Notes under the pieces: generated by a model
What the model saw: only the letters and a program-made list of their open reading frames with translations
The model's database searches: none
Told to the model about the DNA's origin: nothing
In this document: positions 35,175-48,559 of the stretch, piece after piece
Numbering within the stretch: the first letter of the stretch is position 1
Layout of the letters: each line of letters starts with the position of its first letter
Program-made: the position numbers and the translations under genes
NCBI GenBank assembly: GCA_024138025.1
Contig: JAMXBD010001452.1
Coordinates: forward strand, 303,564-367,563
Direction of reading: 5' to 3'
Length of the DNA stretch: 64,000 bases
Origin: Combretum micranthum
Taxonomy: Eukaryota; Streptophyta; Magnoliopsida; Myrtales; Combretaceae

Positions 35175-36350
35175 GCCATAAACCCGGAGAAACTCGTGAC
35201 CCCGTAAAAAACAATCATACAGAAAATAGCAATATATACATATATTGGTATTGAGAACATCCCACACACTTGGAGTATCATAATCGTACCACTCCTAAAC
35301 TACTAGAATTATCTCTGTAGATAAATTCTACTCGAGACAATGCTACATACAAATCATTAGAGCATTGTCCTAGTAGCAATGGTCTTCCCAATCTACTAGA
35401 CCCAACCATAGACAAGCATCAAACTCAATTTTAAATCCATATAAAATATGATGCATTTATAATTCTAAACCTAAATTCACAAGCAATAAACAAGGTAAGA
35501 TCATACCTGAATCAGTTTTTAGGAACAGAACCTTAATTTCACCAATACTGTGATCACATGAGCAAATTCTCATCAAAACTTGTTTCTCTAAAACAATCAT
35601 ATTCTTTTTATCATATAAGTCCTAATATGAAGAGAACTAAAATCTAGGTTTGTACACACCTACCTCTTTTGATGGTAAATTACAAATTCTCCAATAGAAT
35701 AGGGTTTCTCCAAAAACTTCTCCAAACTACGACTCCTTCAATATAATTCACATCGGTTTCCGAAAAAAAAATCACTTCTATATTACCACAATGATAGAAA
35801 AGATTTGTACTGACCTAGGATTTTGGTTCTTGATCCTCCTTGATTGCAGAACACAACTTACCAATATGACTTAGGGTTTTTCTTCAATTCTCCCTTCCAA
35901 AAAAAAAAAAAAAAAACAAAAAATTTAAGAAAAGATCAATTTCTTTCAATCTTTAAGGAATTGAAGAGGATCCACTCATCTTAATCTTGATTCTCAATCT
36001 CCTTTGATGCAAGGGCCATGATTAGAGAGATTCTTTAGAGGTTTCTATGTTTATGAATGATTTTGGAAAAAGAGCATAGGATAGGTTATAAAGAAAACTT
36101 GCAAAACCCTTCAAATTCCGTGACTAAATGCTAGCATGAAGGCTGACAGCTTAGGATGAAGCCCAGCGGCCTATATACAAAAGCTGGCGATCTAAAGCTC
36201 TCGGAAATAAATTTGACGCCATGAAGGCTAGCCCAATGTCGACAATGAACAGATCAAGGCCAACAACATACCCATCCAAGGCCAACAGCGTTGATGGTGG
36301 TTTTCAGTTGTGACTCTTTGTCTTCCATCACGTGTCTGCCATATGATAAA
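35175..36350 (-). repeat. Probable LTR-like remnant, unresolved
   Basis: Non-coding sequence that, on the minus strand, has LTR-like character: a GC-richer block with repeated GGCC/GCTGGC words at 36130-36300, a poly-T run at 35900-35917 and donor-like GTATGATC near 35510. It abuts the Athila 3' LTR. No TG..CA pair with a TSD could be fixed. Confidence 0.3.
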
Positions 36351-36559
36351 GCATTTAATTAAACATTAGGGTTGACCATAAAACACTTTTATTTTTAATC
36401 AAATGATATTTTTTCCCTTCTTTATAAAATATTTATCTTTATATTATAGGTACTATGTCAGTGGTTTAAAAAGCCATAAAGGAAAAACTTTATTTAGGGT
36501 ATAGATGTGAATGTAAATTATTTAAATGACTTACTTGAAACATAAATAATTTATTAGAA

Positions 36560-36860
36560 TTTTGGCACTTAAATAAAAGAGTTTTACTGCCCGTTCACAA
36601 TAGAATTGTTATTACCAATGAATTGAATAAAACCGTAATAGCATTTTGATTTGTTAATTTTTAATTTAAATGATAAGATTTAAAAAAAAACCAGTTAAAT
36701 GTTTTTGTTAATAGGTTTTATTTTTATGAAACTACTATTACGATTAACTAAATACCATAATAACTCTTTATAAGAAATAAAATTATAATAGAATTGCTAT
36801 TACGGTAAAATAAATTGGCAATTATCCTATTATATTTGTTTCTTAGTAATACATGAAGTT
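36560..36860. repeat. Possible MITE related to 61876-62216
   Basis: It contains CCCGTTCACAATAGAATTG at 36590 and, on the far side, AATTGCTATTACGGTAAAA, partly inverted. CGTTCAC plus AATTGCTATT phrases recur at 61880-62216. Borders and TSD unresolved. Confidence 0.25.
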
Positions 36861-37845
36861 ACATATGGAGAGCAAAGGCAAGTAAGCTACTAATACGTGT
36901 GCACTGCCCCTAATATCTGCTGATAAATTGATCTTAGTCATGAAGTCACCCTCTCATCAGCAGATGGAAAAATGTATTGGTACACCTTCCTTTATTTATT
37001 CCTCCGCCTCTTATATATATATATAAATCATAGAAACAACCACCTTCTCGACTTTTCTTATGCAAACCTTTGGCTGATAGAAAATACAACTTTTGTGATC
37101 TGAAAGCTATATTTTAATTATTTATAATCACCTGAAGCAATTGCTAATTAGATTATTAAATGATATATAATATTCCCTTTATAATAAATCGTACCTACGT
37201 AGCACACTGCACCTTAATTAATATTTTTGCTTCGGATCATTACCAATCAGTATATGTGACATTTGCAAAATATTATCCATGAAAATAAACGGTAGAAGAC
37301 AACGTCTGCTAGCATCAGTTGAGCTTAGTCAACGAAGACGATGATAGTTTCTTACGTTAGCTTGGATATATATATATATATATATATTATGTATGTTTGT
37401 ATGTATAATTAAATTATTAAAATAACATGAAACCCTAAGTTTGACGTGGATATAAAATCTGCTACGTCGTTTGTCAATTTTAATATCTTCTTCAGAACTT
37501 AAAGTTTGTGGACTTTGATCATGGCTGCTTTTTGAATTCCGCAATCAAGGTTCTCTACATCTACGAGCAGCAATAATTAAACTCCGTATACGTCATGTGT
37601 TGGTTTCCAAGTAGATGAGATGGTACGATTCAATTACCATCGGAAGGATAATAATTAAAGAAAATTGCTTAAGATTATATATCATGTTAAATTTGTTTCA
37701 TTTATTTATTTTTCCTATATCAATGTCTTAACTTACTTAAACCTTTTATGTTGGATCTTTATTGTGGGTATGATAAGAGAAGTTTTTCCTTTCTATAAGT
37801 TTTCTTTTTTATTCTTTTAATTGTGAAAATAGATTAGATATTAAT
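36861..37845. other. AT-rich spacer with TA microsatellite
   Basis: A (TA)n tract is at 37366-37388. Otherwise nothing supported. Confidence 0.5.
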
Positions 37846-38195
37846 AATTGTTGTGTGCTATTGGGTCTTTTCAATCCCAAAAGCTAGCTCATGAGGTGAG
37901 ACTCTCCCTCATACTTATAAAGTAGCACTCAGCTCCTTTCACAATCAATGTGGGAAAGCCTCATCTCATGAGCTAATTTTTGGGATTGAGAAGGCCTAAT
38001 AGTATCAAATAGTGGTATCAGAGCCAAGGTTTGCAACATCTCTGATTGAGCTGGACATAAACGATTAATCCCATAGTCTAATGTGTGATGGGGGGAGATG
38101 TTGGGGATATCTCACATCGGTTATAGAAGGGGTTGGGTGCTACTTTATAAGTGTGAGGGAAAGCCTCACCTCATGAGTTAGCTCTTATTAGGAAA
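37846..38195. mobile_element. SMART/TRIM-type relic with inverted LTR copies
   Basis: At 38011-38022 GTGGTATCAGAGCC is a tRNA-Met primer site; 38091-38100 (GGGGGGAGATG) is a polypurine tract; and GGGATATCTCACATCGGTT with ACTTTATAAGTGTGAGGG (38104-38195) is a plus-strand LTR cut off at its end. Before the primer site lie two pieces of the same LTR in opposite orientation: 37850-37957 reads as the LTR on the minus strand (AGTGCTACTTTATAAG), and 37958-38010 reads as the plus-strand LTR end. A short-LTR, short-core element with tRNA-Met primer is a TRIM/SMART. The inversion indicates recombination between two copies. Confidence 0.75.
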
Positions 38196-38817
38196 AGATC
38201 TGACTCTTCCTCTTACCAATTGCGATAAACAAACAATAGATATCAAATCTAAATTGCGGAATTGAAATGACACCAGGATTTAACGTGGAAAACCTAAATC
38301 GAGAAAAACCACTGGACCAGCAACGCACACTTTTTGTCCACTATAAACAATATAATTGGAATACAATTTCATCACTAGACAACGCTAGTGGATCTCTCAA
38401 TCTCACCAATCAATTGGTGGAATACAACAACACCTGACTTTTCTCTCTCTAGAATCTCTATTTAGGTTGTGAGATAGCCCATGTGTTTCTTATGTTTCAC
38501 GCACTCTCTCAAACAACACAGACAAAACAAGAATACAAAGAGTCAGTCAACATTTGCAAAACTGAAGAGGCATGAGAAGATAAAACGTCACAAACCAACA
38601 CAGCCGCATTTATTCCATTTGACCGATATTAATTTCTTGCATTTATCTCTTCCATGTCTCTTTAATTGAACATGTCTCCTTATTTTCCCATATATATCCA
38701 TCTAAATACATCACATATATTTAGGATTTCTATTTTCAATGTCTTCTAAATATATTATAGATATATTTAGGCTCCTTTTGGTTATAGACCCATATGAGTT
38801 GGATCTATAACCCCAAC
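38196..38817 (-). mobile_element. Copia-type solo LTR or LTR fragment
   Basis: On the minus strand it begins TGTTGGGGTTATAGATCC at 38817 and ends near CTTTTCCTAATA. It carries the phrase GTTTTCCACGTTAAATCC (about 38287), common in leader regions of plant Copia LTRs. It truncates the preceding TRIM LTR. No TSD was found, so it may be partial. Confidence 0.5.
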
Positions 38818-39196
38818 AATAATAACATTAAGTGTCAATGATCGAGATGGGTTTTCCTATTGTTTTTTTTTTTATCTCTCCAAGGCTCTTTTTGAGTCAA
38901 GTTTATGAAAGGTTTCTCGATTTTCTTAAAAAAAAAAAAAGTTGAGAGTGGGTAAACCAATTTATGAATCCAATGGTCCTTACTCTAAACCACTATATTA
39001 AATATCTATGCATTAGTTCAAGTACATAAGCTTAACTTTTTAAATCCTATCACTTAGCCTAAAAATTAATTCCAAATTGTTATTGAGCTTGAAACGCAAA
39101 ATCAAGTGTAGCCTTCTATCTCGCAAACCTACTGACATGACCAAATACGAGAGTACATCTCGAGAACCTGATGTTATTGGACAAATAGGACAGAGC
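38818..39196. other. Unannotated spacer
   Basis: No supported feature apart from T- and A-rich tracts at 38862 and 38928-38941. Confidence 0.4.
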
Positions 39197-39204
39197 AATG
39201 CAAG

Positions 39205-40058
39205 TGGAGTTGTGCAAACAGGTTATACGAGTCAACCAATCCCGCCCTGATTCAACCCACAAGTTATGTGGGCTAGCCCGCTTAGGCTTGCATTACTATG
39301 CAGGCCAAAATTTTTAGCCCAACTCGTCTTGAGCGAGTTGGTGGGTTATGCGGGTTGGCCTGCAAACCCGCTAATATATTTTTTTGTTGAAAAAATTTAT
39401 AAGAATTTTAATTTTAATTTAAATTTTTAATATTTAAATGTAGAATATATTTTTTTATCTCTCAAATTACTTACGAACTAATCTTAGATGATAATCTCGT
39501 ATGGAAAAATTGTAGACTTTTATTTAAAATTTTTTATCTCAACGTAAAAGGATTTATTTTAACTAATAGAACTTATAATCCATTCCAATTTTTTTTTCTT
39601 TGCTATGGTAAGGAAAAATACATTATGGAAATTATCAATTGATATTGTGTTGCTTATTTTAAATAGAAGCATCTAAATATCTAATAAATATAAATGAAAA
39701 AGTATTGATAAAAGGACTTAGGATATAATAAACATAAAAGTTAAAAGTTAAAAATACAACATCAATAAAAATTACATAATCAACATTCAACAACTTAATA
39801 ATAGAAAAATAAAGTGAAAATGAAACAAAGAGGGTAATGTACTAGTTTTTTTTTTTTTTTATAAGATTTATACTTATTTCTTTTTTCTTTTTTTATGTTT
39901 TTTAAGTGTGGGTTCATGGGCCAACCCATTGCGCTGTGGGTTATGCGTGATGAGCCATTTTGGTTTGCATATTAAACGGGCTAAAATTTTTAGCCCAATC
40001 CATATTTTTTTACTGTTTATGTGGGCTGATCTATATAACCCCTGCATGTATAACTCTA
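39205..40058. mobile_element. Non-autonomous hAT element, 854 bp
   Basis: Left end TGGAGTTGTGCAAACAGG and right end (reverse complement) TAGAGTTATACATGCAGGG form an imperfect TIR that continues into TTATA. The 8-bp TSD AATGCAAG is perfect (39197-39204 and 40059-40066). Sub-terminal GGGCTA/GCGGGTTGG words near both ends are classic for hAT. The interior is AT-rich and non-coding, so movement would need a transposase from elsewhere. Confidence 0.92.
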
Positions 40059-40066
40059 AATGCAAG

Positions 40067-42840
40067 CGCAAGAAAGCATTCTACTGTGTCTGTGTGGGAC
40101 TACACGGCATCAATGGCCTTAAAATGTCCACAACTCTTAATATGATTGCGAAAGTCCCTTTTTTTTAATCGTAAAATATATATACTTTTCAAATAAAACA
40201 AGTCCAAGCAAAATTAATTGAGCTGAATTAAAGCTCATGGAATGTAAATTGAAATCAAGTCACAGGCTCAATATTTTAAATTGATCGAGCTTGAGTTAAA
40301 ATCAAGTTTTAAATTTTTGAGTCAAGTCCAAACTTATAATTATAGGGTCTCAAATTAATTAGTTATGATTTCGTTTTAATGATTTTGTGATATCAATTCC
40401 AACTCGAACATTTCTTAATAGCTTCACGACTTATGATTATTTATTCAAAATTGAACTTAGACCCAATGCATGAGCGTTGGTTCAAATCTTATGTAGAGTC
40501 ACTTGTATATTTGTGATTTCCGTACGGGGTAAATGGACACTACTTTGATTGAACTCGGATAAGTAAGGAAAAAAAAAAAAGAAAAGAAAAATGCCATATC
40601 AATTCAATTCCTTGTTCCATCTGGGCAATAAACGAGTCGAGCTTTTGAAGAATCAAACTTGCATGTTTAAAATTTATTGAGCTTGACCAATGTCAATATA
40701 GTCTAGTAGTATATTCTTCAAGTGAAATGTTACAAGTTTGAATCTCATCTCCCTATTATAATGGTAAAAACAAAAAAAATTAATTAATGACCATTGGCAA
40801 TGTAGCTCGTTTGTAAACTGAGTTCAAGCCAAGCAAGGTTTTTATCAAGCCCGTTGACCATTTCAGCGTTTTGAAGTTCAACCTCAAACTCAGCACATTT
40901 AAATAATTCAATAATTCAAGCTCGAATTTGACTCATTTTTAATTTAAAATTTAAATATCTTGTTTTTTCTTAAACTTTAAAATAATAGATTTTTTTTTTT
41001 TGCCAATGAAATAATAGATTAGAGTTGCAATATATATACAATTATACATTAATTGAAATTGGTTTTTGTTTTAATTATATATTTATACGAAAGATATAAT
41101 AAAATATTAAATTTACTAACTTGCTAATAAGCCTATTCTTAAGTCTAATCGAGCCTATTCATAGTTGGCTCACTAGAGTTTGAATTTAACTTGTTTAGAT
41201 AAACGAGTTTTATGTTGGACTTGAGGTCATTCTCGAGTAACTCTGTAGCAGGTTAGCTTGTTTGTAGGTTTATTTAAAAATCATATTGTTGATAGCCATT
41301 TTTTTATAAGCCTCTTAGGCTTAATTTGACCTCTTTAACATGTGAACTTATTGCATGACTTGGGACCACTCGGCCCTATAAGTGCTAAGGCCCATATGGA
41401 ACCTAATGGACTTGCCTCTTGACATCTCCTACTTTAGAGGAAGCTACCCAATCTTGCCTCCTTGCTATTTTAAGCAAGGAAGACAATTAAACTTAAGATT
41501 TTCCCTAAGAAGGAGATACTTTTAGACGGATCCATGACCAACCAGAACTTCCCTAAAATATGCATGGACACCTTGCTAAACATTGAAGAAGCGATTGACT
41601 ATTTTGGACATATCCACTTTCCTAAAAGGAAAAGGTATTGGACTATATAGGTTTTGTTTAGATTGTCTAGTTTTTATCTATTACTTATTTGTATCTAGCT
41701 TATTTGATATGTTTATGAGTAAACATGTCTATTTTTTGACAAATAATTATTTAAAAATAACAAAAAAAAGATGTCAAAACAATCAAAATAAGACAAAACC
41801 AACAGATTCATAAACGCTTCCCAATTAGTTCAAGGACTAGGTTTACTCTCTTCATTCTTTCCTTTGTTATTATACATCTTTATTCACTTATTTATTTAAG
41901 TATTGGATTGATCGCATTGGACACACCCTTGATGCCCATTAATTAGTTTTTGTCTTGTATGTTTGTGGATCTTCAATCCCAAGGCCCATAGTTTGGAATG
42001 AAGTGGATTGCAGTTCCAAAGGATTCAAAGAGTACCTACTGAAATCTGCTTGAAACACATATAAGTTATTTGAGCTACATAATTACAAGTAGAAGGTCTT
42101 TAAGTACCTATTTTTAGTAAGGTTCTTCATTAAGTGTATTAGATATAAGATATAAGACACGAATATAAAACGGTATATGGTGCCACTTTCTTAAATGTTA
42201 CACTATTAATGGGGTCTTACCATTAATAACGTTCTGAAAATATGCAAGCTCGCATGTTTGGTAGTCTAGCTTGTGTTTGTTTTATCTTATCAACAAAATT
42301 GTATTTTGTATGGTAATGAGTGGTCATAATCATACACTTCTTTTTTTCACATGGAGATTTCTCTTTACTATTGTAGTTACATTATCAATCTTTCCTTTTC
42401 AGCTTGCTTGGTGGGAATTAGACCATATCTTGAAGCAATAAAAATTGCCAGATACTCTTTGAACTTGGAAATCTCACAAATCATAAATCAAATTAGCTGT
42501 CGGTCTAATCTGCTGATTTTACCATTTTTTATGTATTATATGACTTAAAATTTCAAAACTAGTGGTTTTTATTTAGCTTTGCATTTAAAGGTGATGTTAG
42601 TGGGTGTGGCACTTTGGCTAGCCAACTATATAGATGGGGTTATGGGTATTACCGAAAATATAATGGAACATGGTTTGGTTTTAACTTCATTTTGTTATAT
42701 GGTTGTGCTTGCGCCAGCAATCGGGACAATGATCCGATACTGGACTTGAAAATTTTGAAATTCCACGAGATAAGAAGAGATATATGACAAAATTGACTTA
42801 AACTTATTTAATATAAACAATAACAACTCTTCACTTTACC
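40067..42840. other. AT-rich region, possible decayed DNA transposon
   Basis: Words of the GAGCTTGAGT / AAGCTCGAATTTGA / AACGAGTTTTATG type recur on both strands at 40215-40330, 40630-40690 and 40800-41270, a pattern seen in the ends of some plant hAT/Mutator-like elements. No borders could be found. Nothing protein-like is present. Confidence 0.3.
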
Positions 42841-42849
42841 CTATGAAAT

Positions 42850-43330
42850 AACGAGTGAATCGAATTCCATTTGAATAAGATGTAGCAAGGATTATTATAA
42901 TGTTCGCTTGATATAAAAAGTAAAATAAATAATTTGTGTAAAAGTAAAAAATCTATAATATCCTTTATCACTATTCTTGAATTGCTATTTATCATTTTAT
43001 ATAATAGTATAACAGCAATTTTATATAGAATTAGGAAAAAATGAATAGCTATTTCCGATAGTGAATAAAATATAAAAGTAAAAATGGTGCTTCGCCTGTT
43101 TCTATGTGTGGACAATTGAACTTTTATATATATAGTTTTTATTACATACTAATTAATGTACCTGTCCATTATGGGTACCATGCGAATGTTTTTATGGGCT
43201 TGGTAAATGGGCACAAGTTCGGTAATGCTATAGAGCTTGAGGAGGACATTGGAATACTTGTTCCTCATTGTGTTGCCCTTGGGCATCGGAAGCAACACAA
43301 ACCTAGTCCAGTTGCATCCATGTAAGGATG
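42850..43330. other. Unrecognised AT-rich repeat-like stretch plus short open frame
   Basis: 42850-43095 resembles the MITE-like sequence at 61900-62100 in composition and phrases such as GTAAAAAATCTATAAT. The plus frame at 43104-43325 (73 codons) has a locally protein-like part (GLVNGHKFGNAIELEEDIG), of no family I recognise; it may be an exon fragment. Confidence 0.2.
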
Positions 43331-45660
43331 AGTAATGAAATCGTTGAGTCTTTTCCTTTCTTTCTTTTTTTTTTTTTATGGAATACTATTTATTTTTACC
43401 GTTGGGAGGAGGGAATTGACCCCATTTTATCTCAATCAAAGAGCAATATTCATATCTTTTTCTATTAAGTCCTTGGCAATTAATTTGATCTAGTGAACCT
43501 TATAGCATTGACTTCAAAGGGTAAATCAAAAGCCATTATATTTGGAAATCAAGTTTATTATTATCGATAAGTTTTCCATTAGGATTCTTTTTTCCCGGGA
43601 GGAAACTGCATGATATCATTCAAAAACAACGAAAGTACCAAACATATATAAACCCAATCATCCTAGACTGGTCACGAAACTACGAAGTTTTATTTATACC
43701 GAGTACGATGAAACTTCTAAAATTAGCAATCTCGATTCTCCTAAAAAACTTGAGCAAGTCAAGTTCTATTAAATTCGAAAAAGTTTTTCTTATTCTCTGG
43801 ATTCAGACTAAAAAGCTAGATGGAGGTTTTTTTTTTTTTTCTCCCCAAGAACTTGCAGGAGTTTGGTTGAGTTGTACGGTTTAAATTACATCAAGAGGAA
43901 TTGTATTTGCGATTTTACAGCGAAGAAGCTTGTTCACATTTAAACTGATTTATATTTAGTTGTTAAAAATGGATTTTCATGTAGTTAAAGAAAGATGTGA
44001 TACAAGTTTATATAACAAAAAGGTGCCGCTTTTATATTGTGATTATCAACATATTATTGGAGGTATATTTCAATTAACTTGATCCATGCGCATGAGTGTC
44101 ATGATAAAAATAGAAATAAATAGTAATTAATACATAATTACTTTAATAACATGATCACAATTGGTTTTGAATCAAAACGGTGAAAATCAATCAGTTCGAC
44201 TCGTCAAAATTAATGATAAGGGTTCGTAAATAGGTAAATATTTACAATAAAAAGTCTTAACATGTATATATCTCTCCCTTTCTCTCTCTCTCCTTTTTTT
44301 TTTTTTTTTTTTTTTGTCTATAGCATATTAGTGCAAGGAATAGATAATTTTATATTATGGTCCCCCCCCCCCCAAAAAAAAGAAGATAATTTTACATTAG
44401 ACTCATGCAGGATGTTGAGCTAATAAACGGAAGCATTGGTCAAACTGATTTGAATTCTTTTTCAAAGAATTAAAAAGGATTAGAGGATTAAAAAGGGTAC
44501 TGAGATCACTGTTTCAAGCTAGGGAATAATATAACAAAAAAAAAAAAAAATTGTTACTAAAAACCCTATGTTGAATAAGGAATAAAAGGAGGAAAATCTT
44601 GAAAAGGATGATGCGCTAACTCGAGGCAACCAAGAGGAAAAAGGGAATATCGAGCAGGAACCGAAAAAAGGGAGAAAAAAAATGCTTCCAACGATAAGAG
44701 AATGGCGAAATAGGTTTCTTATTCGACGTGATGAGGACGAATGGTATTGAAAACAATAGTGGTGAGGAGAAGTGGGAGGTAATGTTGCAATTATGAAACC
44801 AATGTTGAATCGGGATCAACTACAAAGCATGGTAAGAAACTAAAACTGCCTCTACGTAGGCAGATTTAATTGGTGAAATTGAAAAAAAAAAAAAAAGTGG
44901 AAAAAAAACAAAAGTGAAAATTTGAAAGGAAAAAAAAAAAGAAAGTTAATAAAGACTCCTCTCGTATTTACTTTTTCACTCTTCATTTTTACTCTTAGTC
45001 GGCTTGGGTTTAACGACATTGGTATATATCACATTGTTACAACCTTGATTTTTGTATAAATGTGGATTATACTTAAAATATGAGTTTGATTTTCAAGTTA
45101 AATTGAGTTTGAAGTTCAATTATAGATACTACTCTTAGTTTTTATTTCTAGTGTTTACTTTTAGGGGTTTTGTTATGTTAATGATATTGTGCTAGGATTT
45201 TGAAATTGCTCAAAAGTTTATAAGGAAATGCAAATTGTAAATTGCAATTGGTTCTACTCTTTCCTAGTCAAAATTCGGGTTTTAGATTAATGTTAGTTTC
45301 CTATATGTTACTCTCTCTTGCATCATCTTCACTACCTTAGGTTAGTGTAGATAACATTTAGGCATTGTTTCTATTTTTTTCATCTAATCATTGATGTTTC
45401 TAGAAAAGAGTTTGGTCATATTGTAGGGATGATGAACCAAAAAAGAGTTCACAGTCTCAATACTTTTGAATTCTTATAACAAGAGAGACAAAATCAAAAT
45501 TTTAGGAAATTCAGTGCCATGAGTGCTTTTATTTCTTCTTCCTCTATTTTTTTGTATTGTTATTGCCCCAATAATTTAGCAAAGTTCCATCTAAAATCAT
45601 TAGTAATTTGGACTATAAAATTTTACTCTACAGGTTAAACCAAACAGGGCCTTGGTGTAT
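43331..45660. other. AT-rich spacer with homopolymer tracts
   Basis: CT-repeat followed by 23 T at 44272-44316, a C-then-A run near 44363-44379 and an A run at 44537. No gene or element borders recognised. Confidence 0.5.
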
Positions 45661-47000
45661 TGTATATGCCATTTCATTTATGTAAATGGCAATTGTGATA
45701 TGAAATTAGTTGGGATTTTATTTGAGTGGTTTTTTTTTTTTTTATTGTAGATTTGAGGAGATATGTTGCAATTTTTGTAAAGATTACCTTTAAAAACTTG
45801 AATCTTCCAATAATACTTGCATAAAACCTCTTTATATCCATTAAATGAATATTATCTATTTTTAGTTGATGAAAAGCCTGCTCCAAAATTGGTGATGTTC
45901 TTATTTTTTGAACATAGAGGGAACATCCTGATGATTGAGTGGCTCTTGTTGGATTAGGTGCTGCAAGTGTGATAGCCAGTGAATCTAGTAACAATAATTC
46001 TTCCATTCTCTTAGTTCCTGCTATATTTACATGATGCATGTGAACCATAGTTCTTTAATTCTGTTATTAAAATACATCCAGTTCTCTTTGTTCATAAATT
46101 TTTTTTAATGGTTTTTGTAGAAGAGCATGATATTTTTTAACTCTCAGATTCATTGCCCTATTGGTGATATATTCACATTTGTTGTCCCCACTATCTTCAC
46201 AGAAATGTAAAGTTGTATATGTTGAGATGTATTTACTTGATCATTATGGATTACTAAAGGGAATCATTTTAATGATTTGTCTTCTATTAAAATTTGCCAA
46301 TCACAAGCTGTTTCATGTTTAAATATTATTGTATTCGAAATTCATAAGATCACAGAAAGTGACCTATCATCTCTTTTTGCACTACAGGAATCATTGCATT
46401 CCATTGAAGTTATAAAAGGAAGGTAAACTCATAACTATGTCATCCATCTTTCCTTTTTCTTATTTTTCTTTATGCTTTATCAATCATTTAAGTAGAAGAA
46501 TTCATTTTTCAAGAAGATATTGAGGAATAGCTTTTACTTTTATTGTATTGATACTCTTATCATAAGCAAAAGCTGAACCTCTTAAAAAAGAATGTGGTGG
46601 AACTCAAATAGTACCTCAAGTGAATTGAATAAAGAAATGTTTAGAGAGGTGTTTGGTCCTTAGCATAATGGTAGAGTGAGTGGATTGGGTTTAAAACCTG
46701 CCCCCTTCAAGATATTTTAGCTCAAGAGGATCTAATATTAATGTTGAAGGATCTATAAGTGATGCCAATGCAAATGAAATACCTAAATTGAAACAAAAGT
46801 TATCAATAATGGGACCACAAATAGAACTCCTCAAAATTGTTGCTAGAAGATGATAGCCTACCTCGATGGATGGTAAAACTACCTTTATATGGAGAGACAC
46901 TTGCATTTGTGGTGATAGTGAGGCGGTTTTTCCTATCGCCTCTACTAATTGTAGTGGCACCTTAAACGTCTACTAGAGGACAAAAAAAAAACCACAAGAA
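45661..47000 (-). other. Two unrecognised open frames, possibly gene or transposon fragments
   Basis: Minus frames at 45674-46048 (124 codons; contains LAITLAAPNPTRATQSSGCS) and 46691-46960 (89 codons; contains MPLQLVEAIGKTASLSPQMQ) are longer and less low-complexity than the background. I cannot assign a family. They could be relics of one broken gene or chance frames. Confidence 0.2.
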
Positions 47001-47414
47001 AAGACTTGGTTTGTTGTTGTGAAGGATCTTGTGAGCATAAGCATTGCATGAGATGATGAGCAAAAGCTTATTGTTAATTTTTTGAATATAATGATGTGAA
47101 AAAGGTATGGTTTATCAATCCTTTGTGCAAAGTGTAGCAGATCATGTAGGATTAAATTATGAGAAGAATTGAGTAATTAAGCTTTCACATGTCAAATATT
47201 GAGGTTAATTATAAGACAAACCGATTGCATTAAATGGACAAATGAACAAAAAGAAGGAAATGCTTCTAATGCTGCAGCTATGATGTTTGAGTTTTTGTGC
47301 AAAAACATCCATAATTAAATTATCCTTCATTATAATGTAAGCCTGGAATACAAAACTGCTAAATCAATATAGAATGCTGTGTTTTAAAATAAACTTACTC
47401 TCAAACGTTGTGAC

Positions 47415-47820
47415 CTTCCGATGTCATTTACCTTTTAACAAATATGTAAATTGTGTTTTGATATTTTAACAATCAAGTGACCTAAGTTTTATTTTTGAGA
47501 AATACATGGCTTTTATCAAATATATAACTTGTATTTTGTCACTTGTGTGTTAGTAATAGATTATGGTTGATTAAATTAATTTAATAATATTATTAACACA
47601 AAGTGACAAATTTCAGGTTATGTATTTGTCAAAAGTCAAAACTTCACTTATTTACAAAAGCACAAAACATAAGTCAAGTATTTATCACAAATAAAACTCA
47701 AATCGCTTAATTGTCAAAATACCAAAACACAGATTATGTATTTGTCATAAATCAAAATTTAGATCACATTTTTGTTAATGTACTAAAACATAGGTTATAT
47801 TTTTGTAATCAATCTTTAAT
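47415..47820. repeat. Fold-back tandem repeat block
   Basis: A ~60-bp unit with the words GTATTTGTCA, AAAACTTAG/AAATTTAG and TACTAAAACATA occurs about three times in one orientation (47618-47815) and again inverted at 47440-47560, so the block can fold on itself. Such arrays occur inside plant Mutator-like or fold-back DNA elements. TSDs not found. Confidence 0.6.
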
Positions 47821-48193
47821 CTTTTAACTTTTATTAGTTTTTTTAAATGTAAATGTTTTTTTAGTGATTGTCCTTTATGTTAAGCTTTATTTATTTATTA
47901 ATGGGATTATCCATCAATATCATTGGTTTAGGAACATGTTTTGTGCGCGTAACAATTTCAAAAGTGTTCTTGGATGTTCTAAGCGTCTGCATATGTCGTT
48001 GTTAATGGTCAAATTGTTCTTGTGTTAGTCATGGTCTGATATATTAAAAGTTAGTAGAGAAGTAGAATATTTGTTGTTGTGAATTATTATTATTATTTTT
48101 GGATTGAATGTGCATAGAGGAGTTTGATTATATAGTGTACTTGACAAGTATTAAACATGTGATTTAGTTTTAAGGTATAGTTCCTATTGGTTG
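47821..48193. other. AT-rich spacer
   Basis: No feature supported before the Copia 5' LTR. Confidence 0.4.
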
Positions 48194-48198
48194 TATTA

Positions 48199-48436
48199 AT
48201 GTTAAAAGCTAGTATTATTTTTTCATTAACATGTGTACTTTATTTATTGGTCAAGTTGGTTATTTCTATTAGAGTAGGAGTTTTCTTGTATATAAACGTA
48301 CTTAGTAAACTTGTTGTACTCACTTGATACTTTTGTAAAAGTTACTAATATATTTAATAGCTTAAATCGATTTCCATTGAAATTCTATCTTCTATGATGT
48401 ATCATTTGCTCTGTCGAGTTGCTTTAGGCTTCTTCA
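48199..48436 (+). repeat. 5' LTR of plus-strand Copia
   Basis: About 237 bp from (A)TGTTAAAAGCTAG to GGCTTCTTCA, with a TGTATATAAAC TATA-like box at 48288. It is followed by TGCTATCACAGC, a degenerate tRNA-Met primer site. Confidence 0.75.
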
Positions 48437-48559
48437 TATGCTATCACAGCAGGTACTGTGCTACTCATTTTGATTAACTTCATCATAGATTGGAGCATGG
48501 AATTATAGATTAATATAGATCTATCAAACATGATAGATCATTCAATTTCTTATCCTCTT

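Noticed and set aside
38011..38022. tRNA-Met primer site considered as the start of a full retrotransposon
   Set aside because: A polypurine tract and LTR follow within 80 bases, leaving no coding space; it is a TRIM.
46640..46700. tRNA-like words (AGCATAATGGTAGAG)
   Set aside because: Box-like sequence only; no cloverleaf with acceptor and anticodon stems could be built.
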